Part shown: positions 38,281-50,458 of the stretch, in pieces
Layout of the letters: every line of letters begins with the position of its first letter
Position numbering within the stretch: position 1 is the first letter of the stretch
Source: Tetradesmus obliquus
Taxonomy: Eukaryota; Chlorophyta; Chlorophyceae; Sphaeropleales; Scenedesmaceae
Length of the DNA: 64,000 bases
Assembly: GCA_030272155.1 (NCBI GenBank)
Contig: CP126201.1
Location: 1,151,001 to 1,215,000 of the forward strand
Direction: 5' to 3'
The notes under the pieces: generated by a model
Seen by the model: only the letters and a program-made list of their open reading frames with translations
Told to the model about the DNA's origin: nothing
Databases searched by the model: none
Made by a program: the position numbers and the translations under genes

Positions 38281-40443
38281 ATGGCTGCTACTGCTGGGCC
38301 CCCTGGGGCCACTTTTGAACTCACAGAGGTGAGCAGTGCGGTTAGCCTCCTATATTTGGTTTATATAATAATAAGATTGATCGGCCAAAGATGCCTCAAA
38401 TGCAGCAGCAGCAAGACAGCACTTCAAATCACAAGCAGCCAATATCACTACAACCCGGGAAGCAAGCAGGCCGCAGCGATGGCAGAACATGTTGTGTGAA
38501 CTCTAAACCACCAGCAGCGAGATACTGCACTGCCGCCAGCCGTCTGGATGTGCTTTCAAAGCAGCAGGTGCAGTGACACCCAGCATCCCAGGTTTGAGAG
38601 CTCAAGGGACTCACCCATGTTCATGGTGTGTGCTGCGTGCCTTTCAACACACCGCTGTTCACACCTCTGAACTGCAGGCTAGCCGCCGGCAGCAGGAGGA
38701 GCAGGAGAAGCTGCTGCGGGGTTCACCAAACTCACGTGGTCGCTGCCTGCTGTCTGCTGCATGCACTGTGCTGTGCCAGAACCCTACATCCAAACCTTGA
38801 AACCGCAGGCGAGCCGCAGGCAGCAGGAGGAGCAGGAGAAGCTGCTGCCTCTACAAGCACAGGAAGAGGCTCAGGGGGCTCACCATGTTCATGATGTGTG
38901 CTGTCTGCTTTTTGGGTTTTGTGACACCGCTGTTCACACTTCTGAATCACAGGCCAGCCACCGGCAGCAGGAGGAGCAGGAGAAGCTGCTGCAAGACTTT
39001 GAGCTGCGGAAGGGTTTTGTATGCTGGCTGCTGCATGCTAAACCCTCCATTTTGTGTGTAAAACCTCAAATTCTTGAACCGCAGGCGAGCCGGCGGCAGC
39101 AGGAGGAGCAGGAAAAGCTGCTGCGAGACTTTGAGCTGCGACGGCGCATCCGCAGCACAGTGGTGCCCACAGATGATGGCAAAGTGCGCGCCATGCTGCG
39201 CGCGCTGGGGGAGCCCATCACCCTGTTTGGGGAGCGGGAGGTGAGCTGGGAAGGGTTTAGGTGTTGAGGTTTGTGTTTAAATGTATCTAGCAGGGGGCAC
39301 CAAGGAGCAGGGCAGTGGGGTACAACAGCAGTGGGAGCAGGAGTGGCAGCAGCAGCAGCAGCACGGTGGTGCCCACAGACGATGGCAAACTGCGCGCCAT
39401 GCTGCGGGCGCTGGGGGAGCTGATGCCCCTTTTCGGGGAGCGGGAGGTGAGCTGGGTGGGGTGTTGCATTTGACGTTTTGGGTGTTGTGCTTTGCCCAGT
39501 ATGAAGCGCTGCTGGGGGCGCTAAACAGCAGGGTGTTGCCGACAGCAGCAGCAGCAGCGGCAGCGGCAGCATGAGTGGCAGCATGAGTGGCAGCATGAGT
39601 GGCAGCAGCAGCAGCAGCACGGTGGTGCCCACAGACGATGGCAAAGTGCGCGCCATGCTGCGGGCGCTGGGGGAGCTGATGCCCCTTTTCGGGGAGCGGG
39701 AGGTGAGCTGGGTGGGGTGTTGCATTTGACGTTTTGGGTGTTGTGCTTTGCCCAGTATGAAGCGCTGCTGGGGGCGCTAAACAGCAGGGTGTTGCCGACA
39801 GCAGCAGCAGCGGCAGCGGCAGCATGAGTGGCAGCATGAGTGGCAGCATGAGTGGCAGCAGCAGCAGCAGCACGGTGGTGCCCACAGACGATGGCAACGT
39901 GCGCGCTATGCTGCGGGCGCTGGGGGAGCCGATGCCCCTTTTCGGGGAGCGGGAGGTGCATGATGAGGTGCAACGGCAGCGACAGGGGTGGCAGCAGCAG
40001 GAGCGGCACGGGTGGTAGCAGCAGCAGCAGTGCCAGGGGTGACAGCAGCAGCAGGGGTGGGGTGGGTGCTGGCCCAACCCATCACGCGCTCTGGTGATCG
40101 TGCGATGTGTGGGGTGGAGGGTGCTCTGGGCATGGTGAAGGAGCAGGATGTGACAGGCAGTTGAGTGACACAGCAGCAGCAGCAGCAGCCGCAGCAGCAG
40201 CAGGTTTGTGCGTCGGCGGCAGTAACGTGTGCGACAGTGGCTACGACAGGAGGCAGTTGGATGCCGTTGTACACAGCGCAGTATGCCAGCCTACCATGGT
40301 GTTGAGCGTCAAGCGGTATATACGTCTTTAGAAATGCGTGCAGAGGCAACATACAGCAACAGTGCAGCTAGCTGAACAGCACACACACGCCTGCGCTCTC
40401 TCTGCCACTGCCAACAATCCTGCCCCTTGTCGCCGCGCTGTGC

Positions 40444-40476
<33 letters not shown>

Positions 40477-40591
40477 GCGCACAGATGGAGCGGAGGGAGC
40501 AGCTGCGCAAGCTGCTGGCGGAGCGGGAGGCAGCAACGCTGCCGCTGCCACTAGTGCTGCCGCTTATCAATGCCCTGCGCTGCGCCACTGA

Positions 40592-40627
<36 letters not shown>

Positions 40628-42982
40628 ACAGATGGAGCGTCGTGAGCGGCTGCGCAAGCTGCTTGCAGAGAGGGAGGCGGCAGGCGAGGGCGCTATAGAT
40701 GGCGCACCCCTTATCGGACAGGTGTGTTGTATGTTGTGTTGGTCATGCATTCCCAAACAACAGCTGCAGGTGTAGTTGTACTGGTTCATGCTGCCGGACA
40801 CAGCTTGCTGCATGCTCTGCATGCTTTCATCACGCAGTGGTGGTTGCGTGGGCAAGTGGAGGCTCTTCTGAGCCCGCCTCATCCTTTCACTTTCTGTGTT
40901 GCGCCGCATCAGCTGTGACATGCGCCATCATTCGTGTTGCTTGCACCCGCGCAGGTGGTGGTGGAGGAGGTGGAAATGCAGCGGGAGCTGTTCTACACAG
41001 ATTCTGATGATGCACTGGTTCATGCCTGGCACTGCATGTGCCTTCATCTGTGTCTCTTTGTTTGCTTCTGCCTAGCACCGCTCTGCTTTCTACAGGTGGG
41101 GGGAGAGGATGCGCATCTGCTGCTCTTCTCTTCAATCTCCGTGCCTTATATTCTGTGGTCTTTGTTAATGTTGGTGGAGGAGGTGGAAATGCAGCGGGAG
41201 CTGTTCTACACAGATTCCGATGACGCGCTGGTTCATGCCTGGCACTGCATATGCCTTCATCCGCGTCTCTTTGTTTGCTTCTGCCTTGCTGCTCTGCTTC
41301 CTACAGGTGGCGGGAGAGGATGCGCTTCCGCTGCTGCTGCATCTGCTGCTCTGCTCTTCGAACTCCGCGCCTTATATTCTGTTGTCTTTGATACGTGCCG
41401 CATGTTGTTCCTGCAGGTGGTGGTGGAGGAGGTGGAAATGCAGCGGGAGCTGTTCTACACGGAAGGAGAGGAGGCACTGCTAAAAGCACGCAAGGCAATT
41501 GCTGAGTGGTCGCTGCCGCGCGCGGCGCAGCGCATCGCGGCGCAAAAGCAGCAGACGGCAGACCTGCAGGGCCTGCAGGTGAGATAGAGCAGCAGGGAAT
41601 GTGCTCGACATCAATAAATCAGCAGCAGTTGGGCGAGGGGATGAGCTTTGCAAAAGTTGAGGGCAGACGGCAGACCTGCAGGACTTTCATGTGAGACCCT
41701 TTCAGCAGGGGATGCGCTTGAAAGTGAAACAGCAGTGAGCGCAGCTCATTGCGGCGCAGCAGCAGCAGGCAGGGCTTGCAGATGAGAAAGCGGCAGGGGT
41801 GCGCTTGACATCACTTGATCAGCAGCAGCAGGGCGAGGGGATGAGCTTTGCAGTGCGTTGCGGCAGACAGCAGAGCTGCGGGGCTCGCAGATGAGATAAG
41901 CAGCATGATGTATGCGTGGGACGACTTTCAGCTGTCTTGACGCAGGGTCAACGGATGAGATGGTTATTTGGAGAGAGCAGCCTAGGATACTGTGAGCGGT
42001 AGGGGCATGGCGTCAGTGTGCAGGATAAAAACGCCAGCGGCAGGATCGTCTGCAAAGCCTACTCCATAGCACCGCACACACCTGACTGCTGCTGCGGCTG
42101 TACTGCTTTGCACTGTCTGCTTGTGTGCTGACTGTTCCTGCAACAACAGGCGCTGGATGCGGCACGGAAAGCGTTTGAGTCAGCTGCGCGGCGCCTGGCT
42201 ACGCCTGACTGCTGCTGCTCTGTGTCCTGCTCTTTGAACGTGTGCTGCTGCTGCAAACACAGGCGCTGGATGCAGCACGCAAGGCTTCGGAATCAGCTGC
42301 ACGACGCCTGGCTCAAATATCCAGCGAAATCGGGGATGACAGGCCGATACAGGTGCGGCGGCACAACCAGGAAGTAGCACTGTATGCTTGTATCGTTTTT
42401 TAGAATTGAAAAGGCAGAGTGTTGTGCGACTGGCTAAAGCTACAGACGTACAGAGAACCACGGCGATATGTGCTGACAAGTGGGAGTAGATACTCAACAA
42501 TCAGCAGGGGCGCAGCACTATGTAGTCGAGCTCCACTGTGCATATGCGACTGCCCATGCTTTTCTTGCGTTTGTGTCTGACAGTGTTGGGCAGCTGCTAC
42601 CTACTGTGGCAACTGTACTCACAGCACCTGCCCAGCGCATGGATTCACCGGGCTGTCTATGTTGTGTAACCTTCATCCACAGGGCGTGCAGTTCTTGCCT
42701 GACGGCTCAACTGTCGCCACTTGCGGCTGGGGCGGCAGCGTGGCGCTGTGGACCTGCACATTAGCACTTTGAGCTTTGTGACAAACGTAAGTTTTCACTG
42801 CTGCTCTTGCAGGGTGTACAGTTCTCGCCCGACGGCTCGACTGTCGCCACCTGCGGCTGGGGCGGCAGCGTAGCACTGTGGACCGCAGACGGCTCCTGCA
42901 AGCGAGTGTGGGCCTTCAGGGCAGCAGCAGAGCGGCTCACAGGCCTTGCCTGGCATCCCCATGCTCGGCCCACACTGCACCT

Positions 42983-43020
<38 letters not shown>

Positions 43021-43063
43021 CGTCTGCAGCAGCAGCAGATAGCATGGAGGGGCAGGAAGGCCC

Positions 43064-43095
<32 letters not shown>

Positions 43096-46000
43096 ATGGC
43101 AGCGAGACGGTGGCGCTGGCCACAGGCTGTGCTGACAGTACTGCGGCGCTGTGGACGGAGGGAGGGAAGCTGCTGCGCAAGCTGACGGGGCACACGGAGC
43201 GGCTGGCGCGCGTGGCATTCCACCCCATGGGCCATCACCTGGTGGGTGTTCCGAGAGGCGTTCCGTGTGGCGTTCCGTGTGACGTTCCGTGTGGCGTGCC
43301 ACTCTATGTGGCATCACCTGCTGGGTGGGCTGCAGGGCGTAATGCATTTTGTTTTGTTTGCATGCACCAGCAGCTGACCGGGATGTGGACGGAGGGAGGG
43401 AAGCTGCTGCGGAAGCTGACGGGGCACACGGAGCGGCTGGCGCGTGTGGCGTTCCACCCCATGGGGCACCACCTGGTGGGTGTTCCGTGTGGCGTTTTGT
43501 GTGGCGTTCCGTGTGGCGTTCCACCCATGGGGCACCACCTGGTGAGCCTGCTTGCTGGCTGGCGTGTTGTATTTTCGTTGTGTGCCCGGCTGCACAGGCG
43601 TAATGTCTGTTGTTTGTTGTCTGCTGGCACACGGAGCGGCTGGCGCGCGTGGCGTTCCACCCCATGGGCCATCACCTGGTGGGTGTTCCGTGTGGCGTTC
43701 CGTGTGGCGTTCCGTGTGCCGTTCCGTGTGGCGTTCCATTCTATGGGGCACCACCTGGTGTGTGGGCTGCAGGTAATGCATTGCTCTATTCACTTGCACC
43801 AGCAGCTGACAGGGCACACGGAGCGGCTGGCGCGTGTGGCGTTCCACCCCATGGGCCATCACCTGGTGAGCCTACTTGCTGGCTGGTTGCTAACGTACTG
43901 CGTTTGTATGGTGTGTGCTTGTTTTACCTGGCAGGGCAGGCACGGTGTCTGTTGTTTGTTGTCTGCTGGCACGCGGAACGGCTGGCGCGCGTGGTATTTT
44001 ACCCTATGGGGCATCACCTGGTGCGTGTGTTGGCCGGCTGGCTGATAGTTGTGTGCTTTCAAGAACAGCAAATTTGCTGTTACGTTTATGCATTGAATGA
44101 TGCTGTGTTTGCAGTTTGATACTTGTATATGCAGGCCACGGCCAGCTTTGACATCACGTGGCGGCTGTGAAATGCTGCTGCTGCTATCATTGCTGCTCTT
44201 ACACCTGCATGACTGTTGTGTAACCGTTATGTTTGCACATGCAGGCCACGGCCAGCTTTGACACCACGTGGCGGCTGTGGGACGTGGAGAGCGGGGCCTG
44301 CCTCATGGAGCAGGAGGGGCACAGCAGGCAGGTCTACGCGGTGGCTTTCCACCCTGACGGCTCGCTGGCTGGATCAGCAGGGCTGGACGCTTACGGTGAG
44401 CATGCCAGCATGGCTTTGTTTGCAGGGCGTTTGCTCTGCCCGCAAGGGCACAGTGATCTGTGTAGTGGGCACGTTGCAATTGCCTTCCACCCGTAAGGCT
44501 CGCTGGCCGGATCAGCAGGCCTGGACGCTTACGGTGAGGGTGGTCCCGTGCCGCTGTGGCTCTAGGCCTGTTGGTTGGCCAGATGGGCTGTGCCGCAAGT
44601 GCCTGCTTAACAGTGTTGATGGCTTTTTACGTGTGTGCCTGCATCAATGTGTGAGGGCAGTCTGTGTGAGGCTTCATGCCTCATGGAGCAGGAGGGGCAC
44701 AGCAAGCGGGTCTACGCGGTGTCGTTCCATCCAGACGGCTCCCTGGCCGGATCAACGGGGCTGGGCGCATACGCTGAGCACAAAAATGTGTTGTGCAGTT
44801 GCGTGTGTTTGCAGGCCATGTGCTCTTCGAGCCGTTGGTGACTCTGCACCCTGGCAAATCACTGGCTGGATCGGCAGGGCTGGACGCATGCGATGAGCGT
44901 CTTGTGTGTGTGGCGTCGGGCACTGCCTTTGTGGGGTGCTGTAGGGCTATATGGCATATGCTGCAAGTGCCTGTTCATGTGTGTGTGCGTGTTGATGCTG
45001 CGCAGTAGTATTTATTCCTGCACGGCTCGCCTCTGTTCCAAGCAGCTGCTGCTGCTGCTGCTGCTGCTGCTGCACAGGCCGCATCTGGGACTGCCGCACG
45101 GGCCGCTGCGTGTTCACACTGGCAGGGCATGTGAAGCAGATCCTGGCTCTGGACTTCGCCCCGGATGGCTGGCATGTGGCTACTGGCGGTGACGACCACA
45201 CAGTCAAGGTGAGGACATGGCGTTGTGCGTGTTACATGTGGTGCTAGTCGTGCGTCAGCATTTGTTAAAAACAGCACGCTGCGACCGGTGGTTGCAGCGC
45301 ATTGCAACAGGGTTGTTACAGTGTGTGTCATACCTGGTGGTTGCATCCCATCCTGGCACTAGATGTCTGCATCAGATGGCTGGCATGTGGCAACAGGCGG
45401 TGACGACCACACAGCCAAGGTGAGAACCTTCATCATGCTTGTGCATGTGTTTGATATTGCTGGTGCCACATACTGCATTTGGTGTGGTGTGACAGCTGGC
45501 TGCTGCATCTGCTTCTGGATCTGGACTTTGCCCGAGAAGGTTAGCACGTGGCAACAGGCAGTGACGACCACACGTCAAGGTGAGGACATTCATCAACCTT
45601 GCACATGTGTGCCAATTTGCTGGTGCCATGTACTGCATTTGGTGTGGTGTTACAGCTAGCTGCTGCATCTGATTTTGGTGCTGGACTTTTGATCCAGATG
45701 GTTGGCACCTGGCAATAGGCGGTGACGACCACACAGCAAAGGTGAATGTCAGGGGGATTGTTACTTCTGCCCGTGTTACATGTGGTGCTATCAGTGCATC
45801 TGGTGCTAGATGCAACAGTTTGGTGCCAACACAGCGTGTTTCGGTTACATGTTGTTCTTCTTGTTTGCTCCAGTAGAGCGCGGATCTGACTCGATGACGT
45901 CATTCGTATGGCTTGAATGGCAAGGCGCATTTGAGACAAGTGAAGTATTCTTAGCGCTGTGCAACTTGAACAACTAGACCTGCTATCATTAGCCACCCAC

Positions 46001-46595
46001 ACTATAAAGCCACCAAGGCATGCTCTCTGACACAAGGCTGCTGGTGCTGCTGCTGCTGCTGCTGCTGCTGCAGATCTGGGACCTTCGCAAGCGCAAGTGC
46101 ACCTACACCATCCCCGCACACACCTCACTGCTGCCACTGCTGCTGCTGCTGCTGCCACTGCTGCTGCTGCAGATCTGGGACCTGCGCAAGCGCAAGTGCA
46201 CCTACACCATCCCCGCACACACCTCCCTCGTCAGTACCGTGCGCTGGCAGCCGGGCAGCGGGCACGTGCTGCTCACTGCAGGCTATGACTGTGCAGCAAA
46301 GCTGTGGAGCAGCAGGGACTGGAAGCTGCTGAAAGTGCTTGCAGGGCATGAAGGCAAGATCATGTCGGCTGACATGTGTCCGGTGTTTAACGGCGGCGGT
46401 TCAGGGGGTGGCAGGGGTTCAGGGAGCTGCGGTTTAGGGGGTGGGTATGAGGCGCTTGTGGCCAGTGTGAGTTATGACCGCACCATTAAAGTGTGGGCGC
46501 CTGAGGTGGGAGCTGCTGCTGCTGATGATGAGGATGAGGATGGGGATGACCATGACAGCAGCGGGGATGATGATGATGACATGATGGACGATTGA
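38281..46595 (+). CDS. PRP4: U4/U6 snRNP protein PRP4 (PRPF4), WD40 splicing factor
   Basis: Exons: 38281-38328, 39085-39240, 40632-40721, 41417-41578, 42263-42352, 42813-43241, 44245-44395, 45078-45208, 46173-46595. All are GT-AG with agreeing phases; 1680 nt gives 559 aa. Residues about 35-98 are the SFM motif shared with Prp18 ([38 protein letters not shown]). A helical linker follows ([18 protein letters not shown]). From about 183 there are WD40 repeats: [99 protein letters not shown] and [10 protein letters not shown] triplet-repeat-encoded insert (polyQ/polyA) interrupts the first blades. The tail is acidic (DDDDDMMDD). PRP4 binds PRP3 in the U4/U6.U5 tri-snRNP. Length is normal for the family. 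Confidence 0.95.
38678..39010 (+). repeat. Three copies of the PRP4 exon 2 5' edge
   Basis: Copies begin after CAG at 38678, 38809 and 38953. They repeat [13 protein letters not shown] to varying length before exon 2 proper at 39085. The third reaches FELRK. Confidence 0.88.
39299..39960 (+). repeat. Three copies of the PRP4 exon 2 3' edge
   Basis: Copies of [15 protein letters not shown] through LFGERE end at about 39447, 39701 and 39955. The first two have the GTGAGC donor and a spacing of 254 bp, including identical intron sequence with a CAGCATGAGTGG minisatellite. The third ends GTGCAT. Confidence 0.9.
40484..41225 (+). repeat. Copies of PRP4 exon 3 and exon 4 5' edges
   Basis: Upstream of exon 3, 40484-40545 repeats [17 protein letters not shown] after a CTG tract and ACAG. 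Upstream of exon 4, copies of GTGGTGGAGGAGGTGGAAAT, encoding [14 protein letters not shown], occur at about 40955-41005 and 41172-41220. Confidence 0.85.
41579..42210 (+). repeat. Copies of PRP4 exon 4 3' edge and exon 5 5' edge
   Basis: Short copies of GCAGACGGCAGACCTGCAG, or its GCGGCGCAGCAG context, lie near 41665, 41755 and 41870. A copy of exon 5 ([17 protein letters not shown]) lies at about 42151-42203, ahead of the real exon at 42263. Confidence 0.72.
42681..42760 (+). repeat. Copy of the PRP4 exon 6 5' edge
   Basis: After CCACAG, the copy reads [20 protein letters not shown] and VALWT, then diverges. Exon 6 proper begins at 42813. Confidence 0.88.
43242..44030 (+). repeat. Copies of PRP4 exon 6 3' edge with a GGCGTTCCGTGT minisatellite
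   Basis: Copies of [20 protein letters not shown] end at about 43475, 43687 and 43866, with a poorer one near 44020. Each is followed by GT. The copy ending 43475 extends back to [11 protein letters not shown]. Short runs of the GGCGTTCCGTGT unit follow most of them. Confidence 0.88.
44130..44900 (+). repeat. Copies of PRP4 exon 7 edges
   Basis: A 5'-edge copy (GCAG then GCCACGGCCAGCTTTGACA) begins at about 44134. Exon 7 is 44245-44395. Downstream 3'-edge copies end near 44534, 44774 and 44892 ([10 protein letters not shown] type); the middle one is longer ([20 protein letters not shown]). Confidence 0.85.
45370..46172 (+). repeat. Copies of PRP4 exon 8 3' edge and exon 9 5' edge
   Basis: Copies of [15 protein letters not shown] end at about 45420, 45580 and 45742, each followed by GTGA. 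The first copy of exon 9 (46074, [19 protein letters not shown]) lies 99 nt before the real start at 46173 and in the same frame. Use of the upstream acceptor would add 33 residues without a shift. Confidence 0.87.
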
Positions 46596-46925
46596 GCGGT
46601 GCAGCAATCTTCCTTTCTGAACCCTACACGCTGATGTTGCTGCTGGGGTTGAGATGTGGCATGACAGCAGCGGGGATGATGTTGAGGATATGATGGACGA
46701 TTGAGGGCTGCAGCAATCTTCCTTTCTGAACCCTACGCGCTGATGTTGCTGCCGGGGTTAAGATGTGGGATGGCAGCAGCGGGGATGATGACGATGACAT
46801 GATGGACGATTGAGAGCTGCAGCAATCTTCCGCTTGAACCCTACGCGCTGATGTTGCTGCTGAGGATGCGGATGGGGATGACAGCAGCGGGGATGATGAC
46901 GAGGATATGATGGACGATTGAGAGC
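46596..46925 (+). repeat. Three post-stop copies of the PRP4 3' end
   Basis: The C-terminal coding end and its TGA (46593-46595) recur with stops at 46702, 46811 and 46919. The spacing is 108-109 bp, and each copy keeps GATGATGGACGATTGA or a near variant. They are in the 3' UTR. Confidence 0.92.
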
Positions 46926-47060
46926 TGCAGCGGTGTGTACTCCAGCATTTAGTAACGCCTGCGCTTTGAGCGCTGCTACGGACTTCGGTTGGTGCTGGTG
47001 CATCTGTATGCATGCATGCGTGGATGAGTGCGCAACAAGGATTGAGCAGTGCATGTTGTG

Positions 47061-47092
<32 letters not shown>

Positions 47093-48355
47093 GTAGCAAC
47101 CAGAGCAGGACAGGCTACCCTATCAGACCTGCATTTTGGGTCCAGCGTGCAGCTGAATGTCAGCTGACTTTCAAAGTCATCTGCAAGTTTGCTGCTTGGC
47201 GCTGCCAGCTTGCCAATGAGTGGCTGCCGCCATACTGCGGCTGCTGCGGTGCAGTGTGATCGCATTGCCAACAATTCATCTGCTTCATGCTGTTCACTGC
47301 ATGTGGGCCTGCATTGGCATTGTGAAGTGCTGTGTCGATTAACATGCAGGCTGTTTGTAATGTTGACGCAATGCTCACTCGCTTGCTTTCTGGCCTGGGA
47401 CCGTGTGTTCATCACGTATTGGTGCTATATAGCATATATGCGTTCTAGGATGGTGCCAGGACCCATATGTAACTGCCCTCTCTGATCAAATGAACGAGCT
47501 ACGTACATACGCGTGGTGTGTTGAAACTCGCCACCCGCGTAAGTTTAAGGGAGGGTGTGTGTGTGACGATGAGGATACCCCATGCGCCTTCACACCTCCA
47601 CTGAGTGTCGCCAGCACCCTGCAGTGTAAACATGTACAGTTTCATCCGTATGAACATACAAATCATGATGTGTTGAGATGCAGATCTTGAAATCTGCAGC
47701 TGCATCTAGGGATTTAATTTCTGAGGAGCAGCATGCATCAGGCTCAGGCAAGACCAGGCATGCACATGCACATGTGCCTTTGATGTTTGGCAGGCTATAA
47801 ATTGTGAAATATTTGCATTAGGAACCAGCGAATCGTACGGTTGCCGTGCTTTGTGCTGCCAGGCAGTACTGCTGCAGCCGTATCTTTGTAACAGGCCCTA
47901 GGGCTGCTGCAGCTGACGTGGCACGTGCGCCCGGCAGGTGTGCCACATGGCACGCAAGGGACCGTTAAAAACTTCAAGATCTTATTTACGATTTCATGTT
48001 TAAGGCTGATGCGGGATGCTGTCTTGCTCGAGGAAGCGATGACATATGTGCTGACTCGACACCTGACAGCGTCATATGGTCAACCTTGGAAACTCAGAAC
48101 AGGCCCGGAAGCACAAAAGAAATGGCACAGCTGGCAGCGCGTTGCGTACTCCTCATAAGCAGTGTTACACAGCTTGTGCACGCAAGCAGATCTTCTTTCT
48201 GTACAGCTCTCACAGCAGTTTGTTCCGGACCAGCTGCCAGCAAGCAGCAGCCAGGGCGAAGATCAAGGCCATCCAGCAGGCTTCGGTGCCTCGAAAGCAA
48301 AAGGATAAGCACCTGAGACATTTGTGCCTGCCGCAACTTCGCCTGAAAGTTCACT
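46926..48355. other. Intergenic between PRP4 and the hexose transporter, with a dispersed repeat
   Basis: No gene was recognised. 47208-47440 belongs to a dispersed repeat whose other copy is inverted at 59552-59855. 47598-47690 resembles the complement of about 60050-60130. 47451-47490 resembles 61301-61340 in direct orientation. The last few hundred bases should hold the hexose transporter promoter. Confidence 0.5.
47208..47440 (+). mobile_element. Dispersed repeat, copy A
   Basis: GTGGGCCTGCATTGGCATTG and long flanking stretches match the complement of 59552-59855, which has an extra ~70 bases near the middle. No terminal repeats or coding domain were found, so the element class is unknown; it may be a decayed SINE or DNA-element fragment. 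Confidence 0.55.
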
Positions 48356-50403
48356 ATGGCAGGTGGCGCGATCAAAGTTGAGGGAGGAGGGCGCTCGCAC
48401 CTCTACACGGGCCACACCACGTTTGCTGTCGTTATGATCGCCATCGTGGCAGCTTCAGGTGGTCTGCTGTTCGGGTGAGTGCTCGCCGAGCCGGCCGCAA
48501 AGCAGCAATGCATTGCTGCTGCTGCGCCAGCCTGGCACAAGCAGTTGCGTTCCGCCTGCCTCGTTGCGTGCTTCGGCGGCGTACTGCGCTGTCAACGCAT
48601 CATGCCTCCTGTTATACTGTATTCGTTTCAACTGCGTGATTGTTGGGCAGACAACAGTCCTGCAGCAGGCCCCTGCCAGGTTCCTGCCTGATCACCACTG
48701 CTGCTGCGGCTGCCCCTTGGTTGCACCTGCTCTGTTTCAGAAGCCTGCCCCTCACGTACTCAATGCCACACCACCCTGCCTGCTCCTGCCTGCTCTGCTG
48801 TCATGCAGATATGACAACGGCATCACGGGAGGCGTCATCTCCATGAGGAACTTCGCCGAGCTCTTCTTCGTAAGTTGACTGTGAACAACACAGCGCTATC
48901 GTGCTGCTGCTGCTGCCGCTGCTGCTGCTGTTGCTGTCCGCCTCTTGCACATGCTGCCTTCGTTCCCTCACCACTTTGCTTTTCAGATATGTGCCTGTGT
49001 AATACCTGGCTGCCAGGTTGTGTGTAATCTCTTTCAAGCCAGACATCAGAGTCCCCACGAGCTGATAGGCTGAACTTTGCTGGTGCTGCTGCCGCTGCCG
49101 CTGCCGCTGCCGCTGCCGCTGCCGCTGCCGCTGCCGCTGCCGCTGCCGCTGCCGCTGCCGCTGCCGCTGCCGCTGCCGCTGTCGCTGCCGCTGCTGCTGC
49201 TGCTGCTGCCATGGTCTGCTGCTGCAGCCGGAGGAGCTGGCTCAGCACGCCAACAGCAACGGCTACTGCATGGTGAGGCGCTCAGCTTATGTCAACATAC
49301 ACATTCTATGCCGCTGCCTGCCCATGCTTCGACGGATTGTCTGCTTGGGTGGTGTCTGACAAGTGAAGCGCTGTGTATTCCTGTGCATTGGCTGGATGCT
49401 GTCGTCTAGCACATCCTACAGATCCAGACATTGCTGTGAGTATGGGTAGCATAAGTACAGACAGTACAATTTGGGCAGAAGTTCCGCACCTTGACCTTGC
49501 GCCCTTGGTGCTCCGCACACAACAGCTTGCAAAGCAAGAGGCATCATTTCTTTACATGGCGATCGGCAGTGCTCAGCACATGTCTCGACTGTTTGTCTGC
49601 CCGCGTGCCTTGATCAAACTATGTGCTGCCAAACCCCACTTGCAAATGCTGCACAGTTTTGAACGACCAAATCCTGCAACTGTTCACCAGCTCGCTGCCT
49701 GCCTGCCTGCCTGCCTGCGTGTGTGTGCCCTCTTTGCTTGATCATTTGCCCCAAAACCGCCAAACCCCAAACCCTCAACAGTTCAACGACCAGATCCTGC
49801 AGCTGTTCACCAGCTCGCTGTTCCTGGCTGGCGCCTTTGCTGCCCTTGTCGGCATGGTGCTGTGCAAGAAGATGGGGCGCCGCTTCACCATGATCATGGG
49901 AGGGCTCTGCTTCATCATAGGTAAGGACTGCTGCTTTTGCGTTGTTTGAGTTTGTTCTTCTAGTTTCATGAGTAGTTCGCTGCGCTGGTGGGGCATGGTG
50001 CTCTGCAAGAAGATGGGCAGGCGATTCACCATGATCATGGGAGGGCTCTGCTTCATCAATGGTGAGTTTCGTTGTCAATCAACAACATTGTGCAAGATGT
50101 GTTTCTGTATGTTTGCATTGCACGCGGCGCACTCGTCCTGTTAGTGCTGTGCAAGAAGGTGGGCAGGCACTTCACCGTGATTTTTGGGAGGGCTGTGTTT
50201 AATCATTGTTGAGCTGCTGTTCATGTTGATTTGTTATATGTTTGCGTTGTGCTCGCGCACTCGTCAGCATGCCGGTTGGTGCTGTGCAAGAAGATGGGAG
50301 GCGGCTTTAGCATGATTGCGGATGGGCTCTGCTTCACCACAACTGCTGAGCTGCTCTTCAGCCTTGCGGGACTGCTGTGACCAGCTGCATGTGCTGCCAT
50401 TGA

Positions 50404-50458
<55 letters not shown>

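Noticed and set aside
43242-44100. A second WD40 gene or extra WD40 repeats in PRP4
   Set aside because: The segments are near-identical partial copies of one exon edge, separated by non-coding DNA and out of phase with each other; the nine-exon model is complete without them.
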